From: a virus
DNA length: 35,259 nt
Virus record (IMG/VR): IMGVR_UViG_3300025701_000030
Location: 1-35,259 of that record
Strand: one strand, 5' to 3'
Each line of letters starts with the position of its first letter. Within the stretch, counting starts at the first letter, position 1. The notes beneath the pieces were generated by a model, which saw only the letters and a list, made by a program, of their open reading frames with translations, ran no database searches and was not told where the DNA came from. The position numbers were made by a program, and so were the translations under genes. Shown here piece after piece: positions 12,952 to 21,900 of this stretch.

Positions 12952-13160
12952 AGACTTGGCGAGTTAAGACAACAAAAGATATTGACACAGTACAAGCAGA
13001 TGACTTACAATACACTCAGGTGTGTGCTAAGTTTGTCAAGAAAGAAGAACAAAAGGCAGGAGCTATCATTATGTCTGATGGTCCTAAGGAGATAGATGTT
13101 ATCTCTTACCCTTACCAGAATGTGATATCTATTGAGGAGATCACTGATGGCGAAGTATGA
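12948..13160 (+). CDS. Hypothetical protein, 70 residues
   Basis: It starts in an ATGA overlap with the PhoH gene. The N-terminal half is lysine-rich (KTWRVKTTKDIDTV, FVKKEEQKAGA). The second half looks beta-like (EIDVISYPYQNVISIEEI). Its end overlaps the zinc-ribbon gene by 14 bases. No family is recognised. Confidence 0.6.
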   Translation: MKTWRVKTTKDIDTVQADDLQYTQVCAKFVKKEEQKAGAIIMSDGPKEIDVISYPYQNVISIEEITDGEV

Positions 13161-13347
13161 TTACCATTGTAACAACTGTGGGTATGAGGTCATAGACTAC
13201 GTCAAGGGTATGACTGAACCACATCCACCATGCCCTGATTGTGACAGTAAACTATCAGTAGTGTATAACACTTCAGCAAGCGTAGGTAACACAGGGTTTT
13301 GCCCAAGCAGACCTACAGGTGTTCTAACAAATAAGGTAAAGAAATAA
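13147..13347 (+). CDS. FmdB-type zinc ribbon protein
   Basis: This 66-residue protein begins MAKYDYHCNNCGYEV and has a second pair in CPDCDSK, the four-cysteine zinc ribbon of the FmdB family. The C-terminus is basic and flexible (SRPTGVLTNKVKK). Such ribbons bind zinc and probably nucleic acid or protein partners. GAGGAG upstream supports the ATG at 13147. The stop overlaps the next start by one base. Confidence 0.75.
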   Translation: MAKYDYHCNNCGYEVIDYVKGMTEPHPPCPDCDSKLSVVYNTSASVGNTGFCPSRPTGVLTNKVKK

Positions 13348-13598
13348 TGGTAAACCTCGAAGAATTAACTAAAAGAGAAATAATAGAAAAACTACACGAA
13401 ATAGGTGAAGAACGTTGTGAACAAAGACTAATGCGTCAGAACAAAGACAGTCTGATTAGACTGCATGCTACCCTTTTAAAAATGAAAGAGATTAAAGAGA
13501 TAGAGGAAGAGTGTGAGAGCGATAAGAAAAATACCTTATCTCGTTACCTAATCCTTAGTGCTCTATTGTTATGTCTTTTATTACTATCAGGAGTGTAG
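13347..13598 (+). CDS. Coiled-coil protein with C-terminal membrane anchor
   Basis: The first 60 residues are charged and helical (ELTKREIIEKLHEIGEERCE, EIKEIEEECESDKKN), suited to a coiled coil. Residues 66-83 are one hydrophobic helix (YLILSALLLCLLLLSGV), so it would be tail-anchored in the inner membrane with the helix in the cytoplasm. The start overlaps the previous stop and the MazG gene starts one base after its stop. No family is recognised. Confidence 0.65.
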   Translation: MVNLEELTKREIIEKLHEIGEERCEQRLMRQNKDSLIRLHATLLKMKEIKEIEEECESDKKNTLSRYLILSALLLCLLLLSGV

Positions 13599-13599
13599 A

Positions 13600-13902
13600 A
13601 TGAACTTAAACGAATTAGAAGCAGCAACAATTGTATGGGGATATGAGAAAGGTATCCTGCCAAACCCAAGTGCATCAGCACAGTTTAGCAAGACCCTTGA
13701 GGAAGTCCAAGAGTTATCAGAAGCTATCTCTGAGAGTGATATCTTTGAGGTGAAGGATGCCATTGGGGATATCATGGTTACCCTTATCATGCAGACTCAA
13801 GCTTGGGATACAGATTTAACAGAGTGCCTTACACAAGCATACGAGACTATTGCTAAACGTAAAGGTAAGATGGTGGACGGTATATTCGTTAAGGAAAACT
13901 AA
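13600..13902 (+). CDS. MazG-like nucleotide pyrophosphohydrolase
   Basis: This 100-residue protein has the MazG metal-binding pattern: KTLEEVQELSEAI followed by FEVKDAIGDIMVTL, i.e. EExxE then ExxD. It would hydrolyse nucleoside triphosphates, or perhaps (p)ppGpp-like alarmones as suggested for some phage MazG proteins. The ATG at 13600 follows CAGGAG; a frame extension to 13558 reads through the anchor of the previous gene and is rejected. It is a single-domain form common in marine phages. Confidence 0.85.
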   Translation: MNLNELEAATIVWGYEKGILPNPSASAQFSKTLEEVQELSEAISESDIFEVKDAIGDIMVTLIMQTQAWDTDLTECLTQAYETIAKRKGKMVDGIFVKEN

Positions 13903-13912
13903 GGGGTTAGTC

Positions 13913-14059
13913 ATGTCACGTAAACGTAATGCAGCATTTGAATATGAGCAGGAAGTTAACGAGAAGATCCGAGAGAAAACTGGTAAGATGTATAAAGAAA
14001 CCAAACGTAGAAAGAAACAATTAAGTAAGGATGAGATCTTTGAGAACCGATGGAAATAA
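13913..14059 (+). CDS. Basic 48-residue protein
   Basis: The ATG follows TAAGGGG. The product is strongly basic and helical (MSRKRNAAFEYEQEVNEKIR, then KETKRRKKQLSKDEIF), with no hydrophobic core, so it may bind nucleic acid or fold on a partner. It overlaps the next gene by 29 bases. No family is recognised. Confidence 0.6.
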   Translation: MSRKRNAAFEYEQEVNEKIREKTGKMYKETKRRKKQLSKDEIFENRWK

Positions 14060-14258
14060 CCACGAGCAAGAACTGAATGAACTCACTAACCTTATCATGG
14101 ATAACTATGATGTCTATAACTTATCCAGTATAGAGAACAGAGACGTGAGAGAAACCGTAGAGTTTATGATGTCTAACTGGAAAAATATAAATCAAAGCTA
14201 CAAAGTGTGGCGTGTCAGTATGACATTAAGAACTCTTAAAAACCTACTAAACCAATAG
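14031..14258 (+). CDS. Hypothetical helical protein, 75 residues
   Basis: The frame is open from an ATG at 14031, with TAAGG abutting it; an in-frame TTG at 14040 or an ATG at 14098 are other possible starts, and none has an ideal ribosome binding site. The sequence is helical (QELNELTNLIMDNYDVYNL, RETVEFMMSNWKNI). It sits tightly between two genes and its stop is 17 bases before the primase start. No family is recognised. Confidence 0.5.
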   Translation: MRSLRTDGNNHEQELNELTNLIMDNYDVYNLSSIENRDVRETVEFMMSNWKNINQSYKVWRVSMTLRTLKNLLNQ

Positions 14259-14275
14259 AATCAGAGGACAAAACT

Positions 14276-15913
14276 ATGATTGAATCACAACTAATATCAG
14301 GTAAGTACCCATGTAATAACTGTGGTTCATCTGATGGTCGTGTGAAAAGAGAAGACGGTAGCAGCTTTTGCTTCGTATGTAATACAAACTTTAAGAACTC
14401 AGAGGACACTATGGAGTTATCAAATGCTGGAACTACCACCAATACTAATACTTATGAATCAGTGGAAGCTGTTTCTAATTATCGCAGCTTTGCTCTTAGT
14501 TCGAGAGGTATTTCGAAGAAAGTAGTAGATGCCTTCGGTGTTAAGATGTCTACCTCAGAAGATGGTAAAAGACCTGAAGCACACTACTACCCGTTCACTA
14601 AAGCAGGTCAAGTAGTAGCCTATAAGAAACGTGGGTTACCTAAAGTGTTCAGCACAATAGGTGACTTCAAAGGAGCAGACTTGTTCGGTCAGAACATCAG
14701 TACCAATGGGCGTACCTTAGTTATCACTGAGGGTGAGCTAGATGCACTGGCTGTTGGTCAAGCATACATGGATAAGTATAACCGCTTGTACCCTGTAGTG
14801 TCACTACCTAATGGTGTAGGTTCCCTTAAGTCTATCTTACACAACCTAGAGTTTGTTCGTAGTTATGAAACTGTTGTCCTTATGTTTGATATGGATGAAG
14901 CGGGTCAATCTGCTATCACTGAAGCTGCAAAGATGGTGGGTATTGGCAAGGTTAAAGTTGCAAAGTTGAAAGAGAAAGACCCATGTGATGAGTTAAAAGC
15001 TCACGGCTCCAAGGCTATCCTTGAGGCTATATGGAATGCACAAACGTGGAGCCCTGCAGGTATTGTAATGGGTGAAGCTATCTGGGAACAGTTCATGGAA
15101 CGTAAGAACGTTGAGTCTGTCCCTTACCCTGATTGTTTAGGAGGATTAAATGAAAAACTTGATGGTATTAGATATGGTGAGATTACATTGTTTACATCTG
15201 GCACGGGTAGTGGTAAGTCCACTGTTATCAAAGAGATTATCCTTGATCTTCTTGAGAAGACTGGCGATAAGATTGGACTCATATCTCTCGAAGAAAGCGT
15301 GGGAGATACTGCGGAAAAACTTATCAGTATGGCGCTCAAAAGACCAGTCGGTGGCCATCCGCCCATTACTGACGAAGAACTTAGACATGGATATGAAAAG
15401 GTATTTGGTGACGAAAGACTTGTCATGCTCGACCACCAAGGTTCGGTAGGTGATTCTGGTCTTATCAATAAGATTGAATACATGGCACTCATGGGCTGTA
15501 AGTACTTAGTACTAGACCATATTACTATTGCTGTGTCAGAAGGAGCTGATGGTCTATCAGGTAATGAAGCAGTAGATAAAGTAATGTCTGACTTACTAAA
15601 GGTTGTTAAGCAACACAACGTATGGTTAGGGCTTATCTCTCACCTTCGTAAGTCCCAAGGGAAATCCTTTGAGGAAGGACAGTTACCTTCTATTGATGAC
15701 ATTAAAGGGTCTGGTTCCATTAAACAAATCTCGTTCGACATCATAGCCTTTGCCCGAAACTTAATTGCGGAGGAGGAGTATGAACGTAATACAATTAAAC
15801 TCCGAGTCCTTAAGTCTCGTTTCACTGGTAAGACAGGTGATGCAGGTGCAGCTATCTACAACGCTGAGACCTCACGCTTAACCCAGGGACAGGTAGGGTT
15901 CGAAATGATCTAG
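14276..15913 (+). CDS. Primase-helicase, T7 gp4-like
   Basis: This 545-residue protein joins an N-terminal zinc finger (C13, C16, C32, C35), a TOPRIM primase domain (VITEGELDAL, LMFDMDEAGQ) and a hexameric DnaB/gp4-type helicase. The helicase has Walker A SGTGSGKST at 308-316, LVLDHITI as Walker B, ISHLRK, and a C-terminal arginine region (LRVLKSRFTGKTG) as in T7. It would unwind DNA ahead of the polymerase and lay lagging-strand primers. AGAGGA lies before the ATG. Bases about 15200-15430, over Walker A and after it, use more C- and G-ending codons (ACG, GCG, CTC, CCG) than the flanks, which may mark a recombinant patch. Confidence 0.95.
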   Translation: MIESQLISGKYPCNNCGSSDGRVKREDGSSFCFVCNTNFKNSEDTMELSNAGTTTNTNTYESVEAVSNYRSFALSSRGISKKVVDAFGVKMSTSEDGKRPEAHYYPFTKAGQVVAYKKRGLPKVFSTIGDFKGADLFGQNISTNGRTLVITEGELDALAVGQAYMDKYNRLYPVVSLPNGVGSLKSILHNLEFVRSYETVVLMFDMDEAGQSAITEAAKMVGIGKVKVAKLKEKDPCDELKAHGSKAILEAIWNAQTWSPAGIVMGEAIWEQFMERKNVESVPYPDCLGGLNEKLDGIRYGEITLFTSGTGSGKSTVIKEIILDLLEKTGDKIGLISLEESVGDTAEKLISMALKRPVGGHPPITDEELRHGYEKVFGDERLVMLDHQGSVGDSGLINKIEYMALMGCKYLVLDHITIAVSEGADGLSGNEAVDKVMSDLLKVVKQHNVWLGLISHLRKSQGKSFEEGQLPSIDDIKGSGSIKQISFDIIAFARNLIAEEEYERNTIKLRVLKSRFTGKTGDAGAAIYNAETSRLTQGQVGFEMI

Positions 15914-15926
15914 GAAAAGAAATCAT

Positions 15927-18065
15927 ATGACATGGACTGAAGAAGTACAAATGTACCTATTAGGACAAATAACTGATAGGTACAGAGCTAGACACTTAGG
16001 TATTAAAACACTTAAGGAACTAGAAGGTGTCTCTCCTTCACAAGTAGAATCCTACGTGGGCCTAGCTCACGAGGTTATCTCCTCAGCATGTGGTCAGACA
16101 CTAAAGGATACTCCGGATAGTGGTTACAGCTGCAAGCTAACACTAGCGAGTTCTACCATAGGCCGTAAGATACTATCAACATTCCGTGTAACAGAGGATA
16201 GGAAGGACACCAAGATCTACCTGATGATTGGTGACCTAATAGTGGAAGCCTTCTTTAACTGTGAGCTAATAGATATAGACATACCTGAAGTCCCCGAGGG
16301 TTCACGCACATGGACACCACCTGTGACAATAACACCAACTGAGACATGGCCTGTAGATGTACCTGAATGTTCATCCAAGTACAGTATACGTGGTTCATTC
16401 TTCAAGAAGCCTAGGGATATATCACAACACTTCCAAAGAATACCGATTGATGGTACAGGATTAGTGTCTTTCGTTAAGATCATTAAGAACTGGTCGGAAG
16501 ACAATGGTCTAGACTTTCGTAAGATGGCAAGGACTCCTGCTCTACAAGCTGTGAGTAGACTACAACAGACAGGTTGGGTTATTAACAAGGATGTACTACG
16601 TGTTGTCGCTGACAAGCCTGAGGCTTTCTTCAAGGCTGGTAGTAAAGAAAAGAAACAGGTATCTCAAGAGATAGAGTACAACTACATACTGTCTAAAGCT
16701 AATGCATTTGAAGACAGAGAGTTCTTCATGGCAGCTGACATGGATTATCGAGGTCGTATCTACTTCAAGGAATCCTTTCTTAACTTCCAGGGTAGTGACT
16801 TAGCTAAGGGTCTGTTAACATTCTCAGTGGCTAAAGAGGTTACCCCTGAAGGACTCCGTTGGTTAAAGATACACACAGCTTCTAGTTACAATGAGTCTTA
16901 CAACATAAACAGAATACCCGAGTGGTGTACATCAGACTACAAGACATACCTGCAGTCAGAAGGACTAGAGGATATCTCTGTGGATAAGATGACACTACGG
17001 GATAGAGAACTATGGTGTGACAACAATGAGGAACTAATAAATGAAACAGTTAAGAACGGAACGATACACGAGTGTGAGAAACCTGTTAACTTTCTGGCTG
17101 CTGCTATTGAGTTATCTAGTTATTGGGATTGTGATGGCACCTTTTATAGTAGTCTTCCTATCCCTGTGGATGGTAGTAACAATGGTTGGCAGCATCTTGG
17201 AGCCATCAGTAAGGACACACAAACAGGAAGACTAGTTGGACTAGAACCTGTGGGTATACAGAATGACTTCTATGTTCAGTGTGCTAAGAAACTGATAGAG
17301 TTAACTAACGATGAAAGAAGAAGTCAGATACTAAGTGACATGCCTATGAAGCACATACGTAAGTACATAGCTAAACGTGGTAGTATGACACGTGCTTACT
17401 CAGCTGGTATGGGTAAGATACGTGACAACATGTATGCTGATTGCCGCAAAGGTAATGCACATAGGGCTTATGGGATAACCCTTGAGGACTGTGAGGGCTT
17501 CGCTAAGGACCTTATAAAGGCCATAGAGAAGACTTGCCCTGGACCCCTGAAGACTATGAAGTTCCTGCAGAAGTTAGCAGGTGAGCTGGTTGAGAGTAAA
17601 GCAGATGCCATCACTTGGGAAACCCCAGCAGGATTCCCTGTGATATACAAGAAGGGTTACTTGAAGAAGATGAAAGTGAAGGGAACTATCCGAGGGTACG
17701 GTAAGAAGAAAGGTACTCGAGGTAGGGTCAACCATGTGTTACAGTTCGAGTCTGATATACTAGACCCACGTAAGGTAGCCTGTGGTGTGTCGCCTAACTT
17801 CATACACTCTAATGATGCAGCTCATATGCAGTTGGTTATCAATGAGTTCGATGGTTCTTTCGGTGCTATACATGACAGCTTCAGCACACATGCAAGTCAA
17901 GTGGATGAACTTATAAGAAAAACAAAAGAGATCTTCGTTGATATGTATAGCGTAGATAATTATTTTAACTTAATAGAAAAGAAGTTAGGAGTGACATACA
18001 CACAACCACCCTTAGGGGATCTGGATGTAGCAGATGTGTTCTTCTCAGATTACTTCTTTGCCTAA
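15927..18065 (+). CDS. T7-like single-subunit RNA polymerase
   Basis: This 712-residue polymerase shows DMDYRGRIY (D273 to R277), motif A PVDGSNNGWQH (D415), motif B AKRGSMTRAYS (K483, Y491), PNFIHSNDAAH (H627) and motif C AIHDSF (H649, D650). The K-to-Y spacing of eight equals T7. T7 RNA polymerase is 883 residues; here the N-terminal part before DxxGR is about 150 residues shorter, which may alter promoter recognition or the initiation-to-elongation switch. It is encoded at the end of the left arm rather than near the start as in T7, so it would be made with the replication proteins. AGGAAA lies nine bases before the ATG. Confidence 0.95.
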   Translation: MTWTEEVQMYLLGQITDRYRARHLGIKTLKELEGVSPSQVESYVGLAHEVISSACGQTLKDTPDSGYSCKLTLASSTIGRKILSTFRVTEDRKDTKIYLMIGDLIVEAFFNCELIDIDIPEVPEGSRTWTPPVTITPTETWPVDVPECSSKYSIRGSFFKKPRDISQHFQRIPIDGTGLVSFVKIIKNWSEDNGLDFRKMARTPALQAVSRLQQTGWVINKDVLRVVADKPEAFFKAGSKEKKQVSQEIEYNYILSKANAFEDREFFMAADMDYRGRIYFKESFLNFQGSDLAKGLLTFSVAKEVTPEGLRWLKIHTASSYNESYNINRIPEWCTSDYKTYLQSEGLEDISVDKMTLRDRELWCDNNEELINETVKNGTIHECEKPVNFLAAAIELSSYWDCDGTFYSSLPIPVDGSNNGWQHLGAISKDTQTGRLVGLEPVGIQNDFYVQCAKKLIELTNDERRSQILSDMPMKHIRKYIAKRGSMTRAYSAGMGKIRDNMYADCRKGNAHRAYGITLEDCEGFAKDLIKAIEKTCPGPLKTMKFLQKLAGELVESKADAITWETPAGFPVIYKKGYLKKMKVKGTIRGYGKKKGTRGRVNHVLQFESDILDPRKVACGVSPNFIHSNDAAHMQLVINEFDGSFGAIHDSFSTHASQVDELIRKTKEIFVDMYSVDNYFNLIEKKLGVTYTQPPLGDLDVADVFFSDYFFA

Positions 18066-18074
18066 GGGACCCTT

Positions 18075-18224
18075 ATGGGATTATGTGGATTAACAGATGA
18101 TGAGATTGCATCAGGGTACTACTATGACAGTAGTGGTAACCTATGTAACAAGTATGATATCTTCGAAGAGGATATTGCAGAACAAGAACTAATAGATAAA
18201 CTTTATGGAGATGCTAATGAGTGA
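18075..18224 (+). CDS. Acidic 49-residue protein
   Basis: AAGGGA between the RNA polymerase stop and this ATG is a good ribosome binding site. The product is acidic (GLTDDEIASGYYYDSSGN, IFEEDIAEQELIDKL) with two cysteines. It overlaps the next gene by eight bases. No family is recognised. Coupling to the polymerase gene would suit a polymerase partner or inhibitor, as T7 lysozyme is for T7 RNA polymerase, but nothing in the sequence shows it. Confidence 0.6.
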   Translation: MGLCGLTDDEIASGYYYDSSGNLCNKYDIFEEDIAEQELIDKLYGDANE

Positions 18225-18453
18225 CAAGAACTACCTTGCAGCACAGGGTGTGACAGACCAAGAGATCATAGATGAGTTTGGAAACCCAGGTGATGAAGAC
18301 ATAGATCTATATGCAGCACGTATGGTACGTGAGAGGAACAAGAACCTGTATATGGAGCAAGGCATGAAAGAGAAAGAAGCTAATGCCAAGGCACACAAAG
18401 GTTACGCTGTTACGATGAACCGTATACGTACATCTAAGAAGAACAAGAAGTAA
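18217..18453 (+). CDS. Hypothetical protein, 78 residues
   Basis: I chose the ATG at 18217, with GGAG at 18207-18210; in-frame ATGs at 18205 and 18211 are possible. The N-terminus is acidic (GVTDQEIIDEFGNPGDEDID) and the C-terminus basic (RIRTSKKNKK), with a helical middle (ARMVRERNKNLYMEQGMKEK). It is the last gene of the left arm, and the terminator begins at its stop. No family is recognised. Confidence 0.65.
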   Translation: MSDKNYLAAQGVTDQEIIDEFGNPGDEDIDLYAARMVRERNKNLYMEQGMKEKEANAKAHKGYAVTMNRIRTSKKNKK

Positions 18454-18509
18454 AAAAAAGAACCCCCTAGAGATTACCATTACGGTAGCCTTTAGGGGGT
18501 ATATTTTTT
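18454..18509 (+). terminator. Bidirectional terminator between converging arms
   Basis: ACCCCCTA (18462-18469) pairs with TAGGGGGT (18493-18500), with a smaller TACC/GGTA hairpin inside. An A-run lies to its left and a T-run (ATATTTTTTTT) to its right, so it can stop transcripts from both sides. It fills the gap between the stops of the converging arms. Confidence 0.93.
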
Positions 18510-18926
18510 TTATTTCTTACCGACTACCTTGAGGTAATCTTGAGCCTTCTTCATGAGCTCTTCTTTAGTTAGTTCGTCATAGGACATTTCAACTACTGTA
18601 CTTTCAACACTAGCTTTCTTAGCTGTCTCATAGGGAGCAAGCTTAGTTGCTAGGTCTTCAGCCTTATCATAGTCACCCTCTTTCAGGGCCTGCATCATGC
18701 TTAAGCGTAACACTTCCACTGCTAAGGGTGCATCATTGGCTACCTCAGAGTAGTCCTTGTATCCCTTAGTGAACTCTTTGAGTGCTTCACGCTCTGCCTT
18801 CTGGCGTCTACGTGTTTCCAATCCTTTCTCTCGAGCAGCATTGGATGTCTCTGAAGTAAACTGTGGAGCAGCGTGTGCCTTAAGTGCTGCAATACTGTTA
18901 GGGTTTTTCCCTTGGTTACCTGCCAT
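18510..18926 (-). CDS. Last late gene, 138-residue basic-N-terminus protein
   Basis: AGGAGG precedes the ATG at 18926. The N-terminus (MAGNQGKNPNSIAALKAHA, then AREKGLETRRRQKAER) is basic, and the rest helical and acidic (SYDELTKEELMKKAQDYL). The combination of a glycine/asparagine-rich start, a basic helix and the segment ALKEGDYDKAEDLATKLAPY recalls some phage terminase small-subunit-like proteins, but the match is loose and the gene is far from where terminases are expected. It could equally be a small virion protein. It is transcribed last in the late arm, directly after the polymerase-like gene. Confidence 0.7.
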   Translation of the reverse strand: MAGNQGKNPNSIAALKAHAAPQFTSETSNAAREKGLETRRRQKAEREALKEFTKGYKDYSEVANDAPLAVEVLRLSMMQALKEGDYDKAEDLATKLAPYETAKKASVESTVVEMSYDELTKEELMKKAQDYLKVVGKK

Positions 18927-18937
18927 AGGTCCTCCTA

Positions 18938-21900
18938 TTAATGGGCATAATATTGATAGTTCTTCACACCTTGTTTGTTAATCTCAGCAATAAGCTTCTT
19001 CTGCTTACCCTTGACTTTCTCATAGTGTGCGTCTAGTTGTTGTTTAATGTTAAAGTTTCTTAAGAAATAACTGTAGAGTTCTTGTAGTTGTCTTCCAGTT
19101 ATAGTCTCAGGTTCTTTAGTCATGTCGAACCCTTGGTTCTTCATAGCCTGCATGAGGGACTTAGCATGTTGGTATGCGATCTCAGAATCATTGATGTAAC
19201 TGAATACCTCAATGGCACCAGATGGGTAAAGGTTACCCTTCTTACTCATGGAGACCTCTAAGAGTTGAGCAAAGAATGGATCTATATCTGTCATATTCAT
19301 AGTAGATTTAGGATCAATTGCTTTAGCAGTCTCAGTCATCTCTGTGCGTAGTTCTTCTACTGACTCACTCATAGCTTTCAAGAAGCTCCACTGGGTGTTA
19401 GCATCGAACCAGTTCTGGTTTAACTCTTCAAGTATGACATCATAACCATTAGCATCCATCTTCACAGCATCATAGATTGAGTGGAAGTATGGGTTACCTT
19501 TGGATGCCTTGTTAAGTTTAGCCCAAGAGCTACCAGTCACAGTGTTAGTGATAGCATATGCATCTGTTGCATGGATAGGACCAGGAACAGCAGCACCTAC
19601 AGCATTGAACTTACCTTGCTTGACTATGAAACCAAAGTCATCATAGACATTCCCTTTACGAGACCTAGCGTTCTGCTCACCCTTCGCATACTTAACAGCT
19701 TCTTTCTTCTGACCATCAACCATATACTGGATACGTTCTTCAACGTTACCCAAGGTTGACTCATCTACCCCACCGAACTTCAAGGGGAAACCACCAGGTC
19801 CGTCTATCTCAAACAAACGATTAGCCATTGCAGCGTAGAATGCAGAAGCTTTCATTAAACCCCTTGAGTGTATAGCATCAGGATCTAGTACGTCCATGAT
19901 AGCAGACTCATATGTGAGTAACAGGTAGTCACCTACGTTGTAGGTAGTACCGTTCATCTTATTCAACTCAGCTATCTTACTGTTGACAATATCTAAAGCC
20001 ATAGAGAAGTTATCTAACTTACTCCGCTGCTTACCTGTTGCATCCATCCCATCAGCTGCTTGTTGTATCTCACGTGAGAAGTCATCCATCATCCCTTTGA
20101 AACCAGAGATATCCATGCCGTAACCGAATACCATTGTGGTTTTCTTATTGAAGTCACGCCAGTTAAAGATACCTTTAGCTACATCATACATCTCTGTCTT
20201 AACATCATCAAGTTCAGAGATACCTTCTAAGCCATTGTTGGTATCCTCTAGTCTAGCGTTAAGGTTATCAGCTAGTTGGTCACGTATATCACCATCATCA
20301 AGGAGGTTGATATCGTTGGTACGTAATACACCAGTTGATAGTGCCAGTTCAATAGAGCCCATCTGTAAACCCATAGCTGCTAGGCCATTGGTCTTACCAT
20401 CGATGTAAGCATTGAAATATGAGTAGTGCTTAAGACCTTTAGTCATAGCTGTGTCGTACTTATAGAAGTCTATTAGACCATCTATGAAGTGTTGACCGTC
20501 TTCACCTTTATTTGCAATCGCCTCAATCAGTTGTGCATCCTTCTCAGGATCTAACTGTAATCCCTTGACCTTAGGAAACTTAGGGTCATTAAGGGCAATA
20601 CCTTGTTGAATAGCAGTAGCAACAGCTTCAAGCTCACTATCAGTCATTGAGTTATTCAAGACTTCATTCAATCGCTTACCCCAAGCTGCAAGCTTGAAGG
20701 TATTAGCCTTGACAGCTAGTTCACGTTGAACTGGTAGCAACGTATCAGCATCTTTAACTAACATCATAGCGTACATCTGACGTAGGTTCTGGTCAGTACG
20801 ACCACCCCTTTTGATCTCCACAGGTGTAGCGTTACGAGTTACGAAACGTACAGGCTTAGATGTCGTAGGGTTGAAGTGTGTTTGGTTAGGTGTTAAACGA
20901 CCAGCAAAACCTTGAACAGTGTAGGTCAAGTAGTTGGCACCATTACGTTCCGTAGCAATACCAAAGATCTCTTGGGCTGCTTTGTTCTTAAGGGCTTCCA
21001 TGTTTTCAAACGCAGAGTAAGGTTTACCTTCTACAATCTGACCACTAGCACGTAGCTCTGCATCTTGTTTCTCAAGCGCATTGAACTTGTTAGCCTGGGC
21101 TTGACCTAGGTTATTAACAGTACCAAACAGATCACTCAGTGGGTTCTGAGCACCTTGTAGCACTGGTAGCATAGTGCTATATAGAATCTTCTCACGTTGC
21201 TTGTCAACAACATTAGGTATAGACGCTAAGTTCTTAACAGCCTGATTAGTTCTACGATGGTTCTCTGCCTTTCTCTTATTCTTCTTAGACTTCTTGGCAC
21301 CTGTCACTTTCTTAGTGATCTTCTTACCTTCACCTACCTGTCTACCTGTAGGAGACGGAGACTTGAGTGTTCTTACATGTTCTTTAGGGAACATCAAACG
21401 TCTAGCTGTAGAGGAATCATTCATCTTCTCAACGCCTACATTGGTAAGCTCGAATTGAACTTGACTACCTACCTGCTTACGGTTAACCATGTCAGGGTTA
21501 GCTTTCGCATAGACCTCTTTGAACATGTCACCAAGCAGAGTAGCTTGTTCTTCTGACAGGTTAGACTCAGACTCACCTCTAGTCTCTTTAACAAACTCTT
21601 CATGTATCTTACGACCTAACTGTGCGTTCTGTGATTGCTTCTTAGCATATGCACCAGGTGCCAGTTCTATATCTTCTTCCATAATCTCTGGTTCAAAAGA
21701 GTCCATATCTTCTTTCTTCTTAGCAGAGAACTCTTGAGCTAGGAAGTCTTCTGTTACTAGTGAACCAATAGTAAGGAAGTCTGAATCAAACTGAATAGTT
21801 TCCTTACGACCAGTACCCTGTACAGCACCTATATCTTGTAGTGTCTGAGGTAATGGTGCACCTTCACCTAGTAACGCCTTGTCTCTACCTATCTGTGTCC

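Noticed and set aside
15124-15618. Long minus-strand open frames opposite the helicase
   Set aside because: They lie opposite the Walker region and look like shadows of local codon use; no ribosome binding site or motif was found.
18510-18926. Firm assignment as terminase small subunit
   Set aside because: The likeness is in composition only; no terminase large subunit lies nearby in this window.
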